A stretch of 64,000 nt of DNA from Tribonema minus (lineage: Eukaryota; Sar; Xanthophyceae; Tribonematales; Tribonemataceae), in assembly GCA_017506865.1 (NCBI GenBank), contig JAFCMP010000519.1, forward strand, positions 62,001 through 126,000, written 5' to 3'. Below the pieces are notes generated by a model. It was not told where the DNA came from. It made no database searches and saw nothing but the letters and a program-made list of their open reading frames with translations. Positions 48,901 to 60,500 of the stretch are shown here, one piece after another. The position numbers were made by a program, and so were the translations under genes. Numbering within the stretch: position 1 is the first letter of the stretch; each line of letters starts with the position of its first letter.

Positions 48901-49511
48901 CAAACCGTTGAACTTTTTGTTGATTTTCTTGATGGCTAACAGCGCGTAGGTCATGCGTGTGAATAGCTAGTGGGACTAGGGTCACCCTTGCACACCAAAT
49001 GTGGGTGCCCCAGCCATGGTGTGCTTATGTTTGGTGCATTGGCGCTCATGCCAACTCATACTTCATCTTTGCTACATGACATTGATTTAGCTTCTCTGCT
49101 TTCTTGAGCGCGATGCCAGAATGATCAGCTTGCGCAGTTACCATGACGACTGCTGTCACTGCATGGCCTCTCTTTGTCATCCCAGAGGTGGCTTGAACAC
49201 ACTGCCGTGCGTGTCTGACTCACACTGCGTGCTTGTGCTGCATGTGATGATGATCATCAATCTTGATTGTAACTGTCGCAGCCCGTGACAGTTGTTGCAG
49301 CCCACACCATTGACACGCTGCACTGCGTGCTTGTTTTGCATGTGGTGATGATCATCAATCTTGATTGCAGCCCGCGACAGTAACAGCACACACCATAGAG
49401 CTGGCGGGGCAGGAGGCCAACATTACCGCGGCGGGCGGGCCGCGCTGCAAAACGGTGTTTCTCGTCAAGTTTAGCGAGGAGGTCATGCGACGAGAGGCGC
49501 AGCTGGCTTAA
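45933..49511 (+). CDS. TRAPPC5: TRAPP complex subunit 5 (Trs31 homologue)
   Basis: Core subunit of the TRAPP tethering/GEF complex, acting on Rab1/Ypt1 at ER-Golgi membranes. Five exons: 45933-46025, 46693-46878, 47933-48088, 48746-48805, 49371-49511. All four introns are phase 0; the total is 211 residues plus TAA, against about 190 in animals and plants. Exon 1 gives a short variable lead (MAAPGQRLHILDRKIAVP). Exon 2 has the hallmark VSLSAFSFLLSEMVQHV and EEAGYAVGLRVLEL. Exon 3 has MWRALFGKTADSLERS and YMIHELQPITNVFVSVP. Exon 4 has LNCAAYIAGIIAGAL. Exon 5 has TVTAHT and TVFLVKFSEEV. Intron 2 contains a tandem array copying the exon 3 edge; intron 4 contains a copy of the exon 5 edge. Intron 3 starts with a TTAGGG tract about 24 bases after the donor. 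Confidence 0.96.
47440..47945 (+). repeat. Tandem array copying TRAPPC5 exon 3 acceptor and start
   Basis: Four decoy units (starting near 47457, 47580, 47697 and 47822) precede the real junction at 47933, spaced about 110-125 bases apart. Each copies the exon start GCACTRCAGTGGGTGAGCGC and then TGACATGTGTC where the exon has TGACATGTGGC. Three keep the ATGCAG acceptor; the most distal has CTGG instead. Between them runs CATGCAATCAATCWCCGCCTTTGTGTATC. Confidence 0.93.
48100..48135. repeat. Telomere-type block just inside TRAPPC5 intron 3
   Basis: ATAGGGTTAGGGTTAGGATT begins about 20 bases after the GTGGGT donor of exon 3. The G-rich strand is the transcript strand. Confidence 0.85.
48445..48485. 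repeat. 17-bp direct repeat x3, GTGAGCATTGATAAAAT
   Basis: Three exact or near-exact copies side by side in TRAPPC5 intron 3. Confidence 0.9.
49220..49385 (+). repeat. Duplicated acceptor of TRAPPC5 exon 5
   Basis: The ~110 bp segment CACTGCGTGCTTGT...GATGATCATCAATCTTGATTG...CAGCCCGYGACAG occurs twice. The second copy ends in the true acceptor at 49371 (TTGATTGCAG/CCCGCGACAG). The first has GTCGCAG/CCCGTGACAG, also a plausible acceptor. Confidence 0.9.
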
Positions 49512-50766
49512 TATCACCTGTTTGCAACCACAAACACAGCTTTCATTGGCACCAGATTGCTTGCAGTAACAGGGTTTGTGCTCTGCGCGCCTGTTGTACT
49601 GTGCATGCCTTGCCCTCGTGCTGCTACTGTAGTGTCTACAGCTTGTCTGCGCTGTCTTGCCATACAATTGGGCCAAGTTTTCGTGCGTTGGCCAATCCTC
49701 TGCTTAGATTTCTCCCTTGCTTAGCTGCAAGCGATACAGCCAGTACTGGGCGTACCTACATTGTAAATCCAACGTGCACACCTATGGAGCCCGCAATGTT
49801 GACATCTCCATGGTGCATGAAACAAACAAAACTGTGCCACGGAACTTGTGCGCATGCAGGCGATTGGTCGTTTGTATGGCTGCATGTATGTATGTGACTT
49901 GTGGTGCTCTGTAGCAAGCCTCCGCAAGTCCACTTGCCTTAAAGTGCATGTTGCGGTCAGGATTAGGGTTAGAGCTACCCTTAACCCTAAGTGGACGCTG
50001 ACATGTGGTTTAGCACCGACGCAACTATGAGAGCGTTCATTTCTTGAATGCTCAACACCTTACTAGTAGTTGTTGCAAGAGCATGCACATTTCTTGAATG
50101 CTCAACACCTTACTAGTAGTTGTTGCAAGAGCATGCACAGATTGGTGACCTATGCTTTTGGCAAATACCATGTACGCGCACTCCGTCAGTTTCATCCTCT
50201 AGACACTGCTGCTGTCAAAGAACATGCAGAAGCTAGCAGCTGAATGCGCACCGGTGATGGCAGCAATATGACACATGGAATGTGACATAGTGAATACAAA
50301 ACATTGAACATATATTATAATCATGAAAGTCGTGACACATTGACCTGACATCAGCCAAACATCTCAATTCCCAAGGCAATGACCTCTGGGAGCTGATCAA
50401 GAGCCACGAGAACCAGATCTCGGGTTGGAAGCGCACCGTGCACGAAGAACACAACACTGATCTCACTGTGAACCGCACACGTGGCGGCCACCTCAGCTCC
50501 ACAGGAGCTGGCCAGCAACACAGACACGGCAGCATGCCTCGATGATTATGTGCTCCCGCTTTGGACGCAGCAGCTGATGAAACGGACTCCTGCGACCAAT
50601 GCCCCTTCGTATATGTGCTGACTGACCCTCAAAAGAAGGCACAAGTACGTTCCGGAAATCGGGATGACGGCCAAATGTCCGGCTATGAAGGCGGAACAAC
50701 GTCAAGCTTTACTGTAAGAGTTACGACCCTAGCCCTAAGGTGAGGGTTGCGCATCTAACCCTAACC
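49512..50766. other. Intergenic between converging genes, with orphan frame
   Basis: TRAPPC5 ends on one side and the Ala-rich gene ends on the other. At 50041-50140 a 50-bp unit is repeated exactly twice (TTCTTGAATGCTCAACACCT...GCATGCACA). A plus-strand frame at about 50345-50545 reads NDLWELIKSHENQISGWKRT and is protein-like but unassigned. TTAGGG/CCCTAA stretches occur near 49965-49990 and 50725-50775. Confidence 0.5.
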
Positions 50767-53700
50767 CTAACCCTCCATGCCCACATCCTCAAATGAGAAG
50801 TCCTCTTCGTCAGCCGAGTACGGCTCGTCGTCGCTGTCGGAAAGGTCCAGCGCCGCGCTGCCGCTGCGGATGATGCACCTGACGACGATGAGCAGCACAA
50901 CATTGTTAAAAAAATTGCTGGTCAGCATGCAGCCTCAGGCATGGTGTTCGTTTGGGGTGTGTAGTTTTGGTTCAGAGAGACTGGGGGCAGTGCACGGCGC
51001 TTTGCGTAAGCAGCTGATTCGCGACCAGCCATGTCTACCTGTACTTTGAAGTACATGTGCATCTTCGACAATGATGTTGACTACAGGATACAAGCTTTAG
51101 GTATAAATATGCCCAGTGCCATCAGTGAGACCAATGCAATGCGCGTGACACGACAAATGAAGCTGGTGGCGGCGCGCTATCCCAGTGGCTATCTGGTCAA
51201 GATGCTGTTGTGAGAGGTGAAGTGGTCATGAGTTGTCTGGTCAAAGTGCTGTTGTGACTCAACTTGTGAGCGGTGAATATAGGGCCAGAATTACGTTTGA
51301 GGTCAGATTAGGGTAAGGGTTTGCCTATCCCTTGCCTATCCCTTACAGTTAACCCTAACACCTTGAGACAAAGACACATATCCACTGCAGTTGAGAACGG
51401 CGGATTGAGACATGGAAGGTGGTCCCGGAACTGACGTGGCGATCTGCAGAGCTGCAGACTTCTTGCACTATTGCAGCAATGCCCATTGAAAAGCGCTTGT
51501 CAGATGTAGTACTGCCTGTACAAAAGCCCATCTGCAAAGGAGGTGTTGTGGCTCACCTGTTGTCCACTCGCGGCGCGGCCGCAAACAGCGGTAGCAGCAG
51601 ACTGGTGGGCAGCGGCGGCAGGTCATGATGAGCATCACCATCGTCAGCAGCGCCCCAGTCATTGTCTGCTTCGACCTGAGTGGAGGCAGGCAACACAGGT
51701 GTACAAGTGCAAGATGGTCAACGGTTGCTTGCGACAATTGTCTTGCCTTGCAAGCAGTTGTAATGCACTTTGTTTTTGATACCTTGCTCAGCAGGAGGCC
51801 AGTGACTGGAAGACAAAAACTTCAAATGGGCCAAGAATAAGGAGGGGCGAACCGCATACACCTACATCGAAGTACATGCATGCATCTTGCATTATACTGG
51901 CCTGCATTGTGACACTGTTGCCGCTCTAGCGCTAGTTCTTAGTGTGAGTGGCAGTTTCAGACTTAGCAGCACGCGTGCTAAGCTGCATACCGGCAGTTGA
52001 GCACCCGTGCAGACGCTCGAGGCACATTGCATGTGATAGCCAACATGCAGACAGCATGCACGCAACGCAGACGGCCTGCGCACGCATCACCTGGACCTCA
52101 AGCTAGTTATGTATGACCTTGATTCCTAAGCTAGGTATGCACATTTTATGTACTGCGCAGCCTGGAGCAGGGCAAGGGGCAGGTGGTACCAAACCTGAGA
52201 CCGGTCCAGCTCCGACTCCGTGTGGAACATGCTACACACATACATACATACAGTGTAGAACATGGTGCATACCTGGAACCGGTCCAGCTCCGACTCCGTG
52301 TAGAACATGCTGAGGCGCTCGGTGCTAGTCAGCACCTCCTCCATCTCATGCACCTCGCTCACCAGCTCCTCGCTGAACCGCACGGAGCGTCGCTGCTCGT
52401 GCCGCGCCCCCGACTTCAACTTTGCCGAGCCGCCGCTGCCGTCATCGCCGGCGTCCCCCTCGAACTCATCCGATAGGTATATGTCCGCGTCCGCGTGCGC
52501 CGCCTGCGCGCTCTGCACGAGCGCGCCTGGCTGAGAGTTCGCTGCTGCCGTCGCCGCTGCTGTCGCTGCTGCCATTGCTGCTGCTGCTGCCATCGCCGCT
52601 GCTGCTGCCGTCCCCGCCATTGCTGCTGGTGCTGCTGTTGCCGCCGCCGCGGTTGCTGTTGGTGGTGCTGCTGCCGCCGCTGCTGCTGCTGCTGCTGCTG
52701 CCGCCGCCGCAGCTGCTGGTGCTGGTGCTGCTACCGCCGCTGCTGCTGCTGCCTGTGCAATGTCAGCTGGTATCCCCTCCTGTGCTGCAGCGGCCTCCGC
52801 TGCTGCTGCAGCTGCGACCGGTCCTGTGTACACCGCCGCCGCTGCGCTCTCCGTTGGCAAGTCTGGTGACAAGCCCGAAGTTGCCGCCGCCACTGCCGCC
52901 ACTGATGATACTTCGTCCGCCACTGCTGGTGTCGGCGCCACTACGACTAGAGGCAGAGTGGTTTCTGGTACTGGTGAGTCCGTTGCGCGCTGTAGCGCAC
53001 TCGTCGTTTCTGCTGCTACTACTACTGACGCAGCCGGCAGAGCGTCACATGTTGCAGTTGCTTCTATTTGCAATGGCCATGCCTCAGCAGTCTCGTCTGA
53101 TGGTTCTGCTGATGCTTCGACGGGCACTGGCGCTGGTTGTTCTGATGGTGCTGCTGATGATGTTATGTGTGCTGGTACGGAAGGATCGGACCCACCCGCT
53201 TCACCTGCGACTGCTGCTGCTGCTGCTGCTGCTGCTGCTTCGAATGCTGCGTGAGTCGTGTCTCCCTCGGCAACAGTCATGTGGGCAGCCACGTCAGTGC
53301 CCGTAGGATGCGCCGCCGCCTCTGCTGAGGTATGTGTTACGCTTTCACAATTGCGGCCTTCAGCGTCTGCCGCAGTTGTGTCCGCTCGCAGTGCACCTGC
53401 CATGCTGACCTCTGCTGCTGCTGTTGCAGCTGCTGGTTTCCCTGCGTCATGTCGTGATGGTGAAGTTGCCGATACTGGAGAGGCATCGCCTTGCTTGACT
53501 GTAGCCCTGTCCTGTGGTGCTGCATCAGAGATGGTCTGACTTTCGAGTTGATTTGCCGCTTGCCGCTGCCCACGCTGCTGGTGTTGGTGCTGCTGCTGGT
53601 CTTGTTGTTGCGGGGATCCATCACCCGAAGGCAACCCAGGCTGGACCGAGTTGTCACGTGGCTGTTGCGATGCACCGCTGTGACTTGTGATGATGTCCGA

Positions 53701-54075
53701 TGCAACAACTGTTGGTTGTGCAGCAGCAAAGGAAGCATCACAGGACGAGGGATCTGCTGCGGATGGCGGCTGGGAAAAAGGAGCCAGGGATGCGCTACTG
53801 GTGTCTGCAGTGGTGTCGACGGGCGCATGCAGGCCACGAACACGCAAAAGCGTGGCAGCAACATCCTTGCTGGAGAAGCAGGCAGCGACCGCATCGCGCA
53901 CAGCCTGCTGCCTGGAGCGTGCCTCACTGGCGGGCGAGAGCTTGTCCCGGGAGGTTTGGCGCCGCAAGTCAAGCAAGTTCAGGCTGGCCTCGATCAACAA
54001 GCCTCGGATAACGTGGTCGTGAACTATGCGATGAATGGCGTCGTTTAAGATGTCCTGCTCTGCATGCACCTGCAT
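50767..54075 (-). CDS. Ala-rich disordered protein with PP1-docking-like motif
   Basis: Three exons: 54075-52273, 51675-51557, 50878-50767. Phases agree; 678 codons including TAG. The start is the ATG at 54075; upstream in-frame sequence has no other ATG. Residues 1-95 look helical and structured (HAEQDILNDAIHRIVHDHV, IRGLLIEASLNLLDLRRQ). Residues of about 110-530 are low complexity, dominated by Ala runs (GCN repeats), Thr, Pro and Gln. Near residue 563 RSVRFSEELVSEVHEM fits an RVxF PP1-binding site, followed by SMFYTESELDRF. The C-terminus is acidic (DLSDSDDEPYSADEEDFSFE). The final Gly-TAG is read from a CCCTAA repeat. Role unknown; a phosphatase-targeting or scaffold protein is an inference. 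It is head-to-head with the next gene. Long plus-strand frames over the Ala part (Leu- or Cys-rich) are shadows. Confidence 0.8.
52185..52310 (-). repeat. Duplicated 3' edge and donor of exon 54075-52273
   Basis: The exon end ATGTTCTACACGGAGTCGGA...CGGTTCCAG then GTATGC recurs about 80 bases into the intron as ATGTTCCACACGGAGTCGGA...CGGTCTCAG then GTTTGG. Two donors therefore follow the same coding edge. Confidence 0.9.
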
Positions 54076-54581
54076 CACTCCCGGGCGTCGTCCAGAATAG
54101 CAGTGCGCAGCTTGTTCTTGCTCTGCGAGCTGTCGCACGCTGTCTTAACCTACAAGCGACAACTCGTGCGTGCACCTGGGCCTGCAGCACTAGATAGCGC
54201 TTGTGTCGGTGTCGGAGGCCCAAAGGCTTGTCTCTGTCACCTATAGGCTATAGCTCAGCTCAGCCGGCGTCGTCGTCCCGTGTTCTCAAAGTGTCCCGTC
54301 AGGAACGGATTCATCAGGAACGGATTACATACAGCAGTTACTGCACTCGTAACTGATTTGATTTTTGGGAAGTTGCCCTTCGTTTCGCGAGTTGTTTCAG
54401 CTGTGCTGAGTGTGCTACAAGCAAAGCGCTCCCACCAAATACTGCCGTTTGATTGTCAACACATCTGCTCGCCTGCAAAAAGGGCTTCTTGTGCGTTTCA
54501 AGTTTGCAACGGGGGCAAGCAAGCGTACACATTGAGCAAGAGAGGAGCTCGTGGATACCGCGTGCCTGGGTTGCGTGCAGG
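54076..54581. promoter_or_regulatory. Head-to-head promoter region, Ala-rich and acidic genes
   Basis: The 506 bp between the two diverging start codons must hold both promoters. A direct repeat (CAGGAACGGATT twice near 54301-54326) is present. No TATA box is obvious. Confidence 0.5.
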
Positions 54582-57500
54582 ATGAGCAGTGGTTCGGAGG
54601 TGTCGGACGACGCGACTTTTGAAGCGGGCAGCGAATCCGATGACGACAGGTGCGCGATGTGCGAAAAATTGCGCTTGCTCTGAGCGCTTATCTAAAGTCG
54701 CGCTTTCTATCATATACTCCCGCAGTTCTTCTGCGGCAACTCTAAGCTACATAGCAATTGTAAGCATGCGCGGTGGCGGGGCTGCTGCCATCACCAGTGC
54801 CCTGTAGACGTCGCATCTGTCATCAAACGAGAGATTGTAATTCTATTTTCTTGCACGTTTTGATGATGCTGACACCGCGAGTGCCGAGCAAGCCGGTTGA
54901 AACCACATTGGCATACCACCATACGCTAGGGCTGCAACGTCTCTTAAAGAGCTGAAACTGTCAGCTACGCCGCCATCACCAATGCATTGCAGTACTGCTA
55001 CTCGGCATGCTGTCCTGATTGTTGGGAGTAGCATCTTCCGTGGCACGTAGTGAAATTAGACAGGCCCGTGCCTGATACTGCAAGGCAGTGCACCCTGTTC
55101 TCTGTGCATCCAGCATCAGTGTCTGCATTTGGACTACCCAAGGAACATCAAGTTCTACGTCATTGCAAGCACCAGTAGTCAGGGTGGAAGCGGTGACGAC
55201 AGCACACTCGTCTGATTGTGCAGATTTGATGGGTGTGGTATGTCTAATAGTAATGTAGCTAGTGGAGACATGTCAAGTGGTGCAGCCTATGCTGGGGTGT
55301 TGTGGGTACACCACATCATGTACCTCTTGCATTGACGTACATCCCGCAACGCGCTTCCAAAATGCACTCTGACCTTCTGTTGCGGTTGCCATCATGCATA
55401 GGGTCTTTATACTGGCACACAAGCATGTGTGTATGTGGTACATGGTATCTGATGATTACAACGTACACTACAATCTTACTTTTGACCATACAAAAGCAGT
55501 AACATGTGGTGGGTAGATTCTTCTGACTCATACAAATGCAAACATGCGTGGTGAGTAGATATGCCACATGACTTGATGGCTTGACCACGTTGTAGCTCGA
55601 GCTTATGGTACTTTGTTGTTGTGCTATCACGGCAAGCAAGGGGTAGCTGACTGCAAAGCAGACTTCACAGACGGCCTTTCATAAGTGTCAGCAACAACAA
55701 TTTGTGGTGGTCTATTGTGTTGAGTTTACTGGCCAGCATCAACGAAGATGCTCGTTCAGGTTCCACTGCCTGCGAATCTGCACCAATAGTTCTTGGGGAT
55801 GGTAACCATGGTAAACGCTGACGCCAACTAAACGTGTTGCGTACTCCCACAGTAAAGTACGTATGGACTTGTATTCATGAAGGCCCAAGGGACGCCGGGT
55901 TGCCTATGTAGTCGAAAAGTTTGCGTCAACGCAGCAGCCTAGTCTGCGCTGCGCCCTAGGAGCTTGGATACCGGCGCTGCAACACAGCCCAGCATTCGCG
56001 CTCCGCGTGTGTACGCCATGACGCGCTCCGCCAACTCCCGCGCCAGCGACATGCTCAGCTCAATGAGGATCTGACGCTTAGCTAACCCGGCCTTGCGCAA
56101 CACATCTGCCTTCCCCCCCCCCTGAGCACAGTGCTGAGTGCATCGCCAACTCCTTGACAAAGAGTCTTGTATGCTTGCCCAGCCGTCCGTACGACTCCTG
56201 CACGAATGGCACAAAAGCCAGGCTTTGCGGCATCAGCTGCTGAATACAGGTCAGCTCTCAACAGCTGGCGCCAGCTGGTGCCTGTGCCTTCTCTGCCATA
56301 CTCTCGCAGCTCATTTGGCATTGGGCACAGAGCGCTATGCAGTCACTCACTATTCATGTGAAGATAATCTGCGTTGATGCATACGCAGGATGCGACCCCA
56401 TTCATTTCGTCTCATGAATTCTGCACTGTCTGCCGTGATTATGCAGCTCGTTTGAATACGACTACACGGTCGCCTCAGACGACGACGATGACTGTGACCT
56501 GGACCTATCCAACTGCAAGTGAGTGAGCCGCTGAGGGTTAGGGTGAGGGTTAGGGTTAGGGTTAAGGTTATTTAGGATCACTGTGACCTGGACCTCTCCA
56601 AGTGCAATTCTGCAACTGCGATTGGATTCTTGACTCCGGAGTTTAACACATTGGACCTGTCACCAAGACGCAAGAAGGGTAGATTCTGGTGACACGCAGG
56701 CATGCTGTAGGGTGCACAAGCACTCTACTATGGCGCTTACGAAAGCCAGAAGTGCAGGTCCTGTTCCCTCGTATCTGCCTTGTCACCATAACCCACCATG
56801 CATGAAGTACAACAGTGATGCACTGGCTATGCCAAGCAGGAACAAAGCTGAGGCATTACTTGTGGTTTGGAGTAAGAGCTGCCAAGGGTCAACCCTAGGG
56901 TTAGGGTTAGTAAAAAAAGTTGAGTTGGAGCTGGCCATGCATGTTTTCCTTACCACTGGTGCCGCTAAAACTGTCTGTGCTGCGTCCTCGTGCGCCCTGC
57001 TTATGTATTTCACCACACTGTTGCCACAGTTGAATCCGCAGCACGCTTGTCATGTTGGGGCCTCGCCACGTGGGGGCTGAGCCAGGTGAGGGTTAGAGGT
57101 GGGGCTAGGTTTAGGTTTGCAAGCAATATGGTCAGGTCGTGCCGCTGATGACCAAGTGCTGAAAACTCAATGCTCACCGCGCACTCATGCCTTTCTGCTC
57201 TTTGCCAATGCGCATGGTGGCTCCGCAGCTACAGCAGCGACATCCTCGCCATCCTCGGCAGGAGCGAAGCCGAGATCACCAGCAAGAAGGCTGAAACCGC
57301 CGCGACCGACTGGAAACCGCCAACGCACACCGGCCTCGACAACAGCCAAGCCATCGCCCCCTTCCTCCAGTCCCTGGGGGCCACAACACCCCCCAACATC
57401 ATACCTGTGACGCCATCGCTGATAGCGGTGCTGGTGCCGCCGAAGGTGGCGCCGATGCAGCGCAGCAGTGCTCAAGCGGCGGCGGCGGCGGCGGCGGCTG

Positions 57501-60500
57501 CGCGTAGTGGTAATGACGGCGGGGGCGACGACAGCGGTTCCGAGTGTTCCGACTGGAACGATCACATCGGCGCCGGCGACGCCGCCCCGTCGTACTTGTG
57601 TCAGGGCTCAGCTGCGCCTGGCGGCAACGCTCAGGTAATTGCAATGTGCATCTCGATATAAGCAGTTTGTGTCAGGGCTCAGGTGACTGTACGAATCTCG
57701 ATATAAGCAGTTTGTGTCAGGGCTCAGCTGTATCTGGTGTCAACGTGCAGGTGACGGTGTGCATCTGTTGTCGACACAAGCAGCAGGTGGGTGGGTGGTG
57801 TAGAGGTGTGGAGCGCTGCTGAGGCGCGTTGACGCAATTTGAACCGTCAGGGCGCAGTTGCACCTTGTGTCAACGCTCAAGAGACAGTTGTTGCCCCACC
57901 CATGAAGTGGGAGTTTGGGATAATGGTGCTGTAGCTGGTGCTGCTGAGGTATAGTATCGCAATTGCATTAAGAACGTGCTGGTTGAGAGCACTCTGCTGA
58001 ATCAGACCAACTACCCAAACCCGGCATATTTGTTGGTGCAGACGCCATTGAATGACCCGTGACTCGTTCGTGCGCATTTGCTGGTGTGTACATTGTGCTC
58101 AACGCCCAGGAAGGAACAGTGCAGAGGTCGAACAATTGGCCGCAGGTACTGCCTTTGTGAGTGTGCATGGTGCTCATACCTTGAAGTTCTTCAAAGTACT
58201 TCGAAGTATCATGGAACTGACTCGTGCATGATGATCTCAATGCATACACATACTACCGTGCTGCGTTTGCAGAGCGCGGGCGAGCGCATGCTCGACGCGG
58301 ACGACCCGCGCAACATACGCATCACCAGCAAGGCCAAGCCACGTCTCTCCTCGCCCACGGCCGCAGCGGCGACCGCGGCAGCAGCAGCGCACAAGCAGCA
58401 GCAGCCGCAGGCGCCGCAGCAGCAGCAGCACCAGCAGCTCAGCAGCAGCGGCACTCGCCAGCCGCAGCAGCCGCGCCAGCCGCTGCCGAGCTCTGCAGCG
58501 TCGCCGGCGTCGCCGCGCATGTCGCGCGTGCTGTACCGCAGCGTGCGGCCTCAGCCTCCGCCGCGCGCGCCCGCTGCGCCTGCGCAGTCGGACACGGAGG
58601 CCAGCAGCGACGAGAGCGACGCGGAAGATGACGAGTGCTATTTTAGCGAGGGCTCCGATGACGTCATGGAGGTGGGTGGGTATGTAGGGCATGCGTATGC
58701 TTATACTTCGGAAGTATGTAGTGATACCCAGTCTGTCGATGCTTATATTTAGTAAAAGGAAGTCTTCAGTCTGCCGAAACGCTGTATGATTGTGTGATCA
58801 TGGCCAATGTGGTTAAGATCACAAGTGAGACTAAGGCAGCATGGCGAAACTTAACTCCACGAGTGCAATGTCACCAGCACTGAGCCCTGGCATTGGTGAT
58901 CAGGAGCAGACGCCGCCTGTTGTGTAGTTGTTATGTACGCCTATCTAGCAGCTTGGCAGCATGAAGCTGGTGCTGATGAGCTTGCTGTTTGACGGAACTA
59001 CTACTAGAAGTACTATTAGAAGTACTATTGGTAGTGAACGCAGTGCTCAGCGATGGCTGCGTGTTCTCTATGCGTGCCGGGTGGACGGAAACGAAGACGA
59101 GGTCATTGCCCAGATTGTGGGCTATTTGGTGGTACAATGCATCAATTCGATAATAATTTAACAGCAGTGCTCAGCCATTGCAATGCATCAATGAGAATAG
59201 CTGTGCTCAGCCAATGGCTGCATGGTGTTACAATGCATCAATGAGAATTTAATAGCAGTGCTCAGCCAATGACTGCCTGTCCTCTGTGCTTGCCAGGTGG
59301 ACGGAGACGAAGACGAGGTGATTGCCCAGATTGTGGGCTCCAACGCCGGCATGAGCGCCAACCTGTTGGCGGTGCTCTGCGGCAACGGCAGCGGCGCTGA
59401 GCCGAGGTGAGCTGCTATTAAGCTGCTAATACATTCAACAAACACAGTCGTTGTGGTCACGTCATGTACATGTACCGCCGTGTCCGTGAAATCTCTTCAT
59501 GTGTGAGCAGGAAATTTGCTCTAGGTGCGTATCGCTGACAGCTGTCGCGCACGCACCGGCTGCGCCACAATGCTTAAGCAACACCCCTATGAATTTGGAA
59601 GTATAAGCAAGGGCGGCCCTCTCCCGCTTCAGCTATACTGAGAGCTGCTTCTGCCCCAACCCCCCCCTAAAAGTCTGTGCCATGTGCAAGTTGACGTCGG
59701 CTCTAAGAGAGCAAGCTGCCGAAGCAGTCACCGGACATCCGCTCCAAAGGGTTGAGCACTGCCACTTGCCCGGCACGCAAAGCGGAGTGCACTGCTTGCG
59801 TGTACTGCAGCGTGTACAAAGGGGGGGGGAGGGGGGCTAGCGTTGGGTAATGAGTATGCACGAGGTAGGTGTTCATAATAGCACTGGTGGTGAAGGGGTG
59901 CGAGCAATTGCGCGGCATGGGTCATTGAATGAAGCAGGTAACTGAAAAGCACCCTCTCTGAATATGCAAAGCTTTTCGCAGCGTCAGTGTTGATTGCGAG
60001 CTGCGGCATCGTGTGGTTGATGGAGCATACTCAAGTTAGTGCTGCAAGCACATCAAAGGACCTCTGACCCCAACTTCCTGCGATTGAAGCCCATGGTGTG
60101 ACAAAACGCTGCAAGATAATACGTGGTCCTTGACAATAACCCCTTGTATGCGAAACAAAATCCCGGACTTTTACAGTCGTAACAATACACAGCTTTTGTA
60201 TTTGCAGTCTCAGTTACTCTATTGATATATGCGCACTAGCGCCCAAATCAAGTACGTTTTGGTGCAAGCTATACTTCAAAGCAGCACCATCAAACCACTG
60301 CCATGCGCTCACCGCCCGCTGTCTTTTGCCTTTGCGTTTTTTCACCTGTGCAAACAGCCGCAAGCTGTCCGAAGCCCTCGCCAAGAAGACCCAGGAGGCC
60401 GAAGAGATGACCAAGGCATCCACGTGGAAGGCCCCCGAGCAGTCAGGGCTCAGCAACAGTCAGCCGCTGGCTCGAAAAGCCACACTCCCCGAGCATCAGC

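Noticed and set aside
52422..53306. Long plus-strand Leu/Pro-rich frame (294 codons) and Cys-rich frame at 52495-52869
   Set aside because: Antisense to the poly-Ala coding exon of the minus-strand gene; GCN repeats keep all frames open. The minus frame has matching splice phases and non-repetitive conserved ends.
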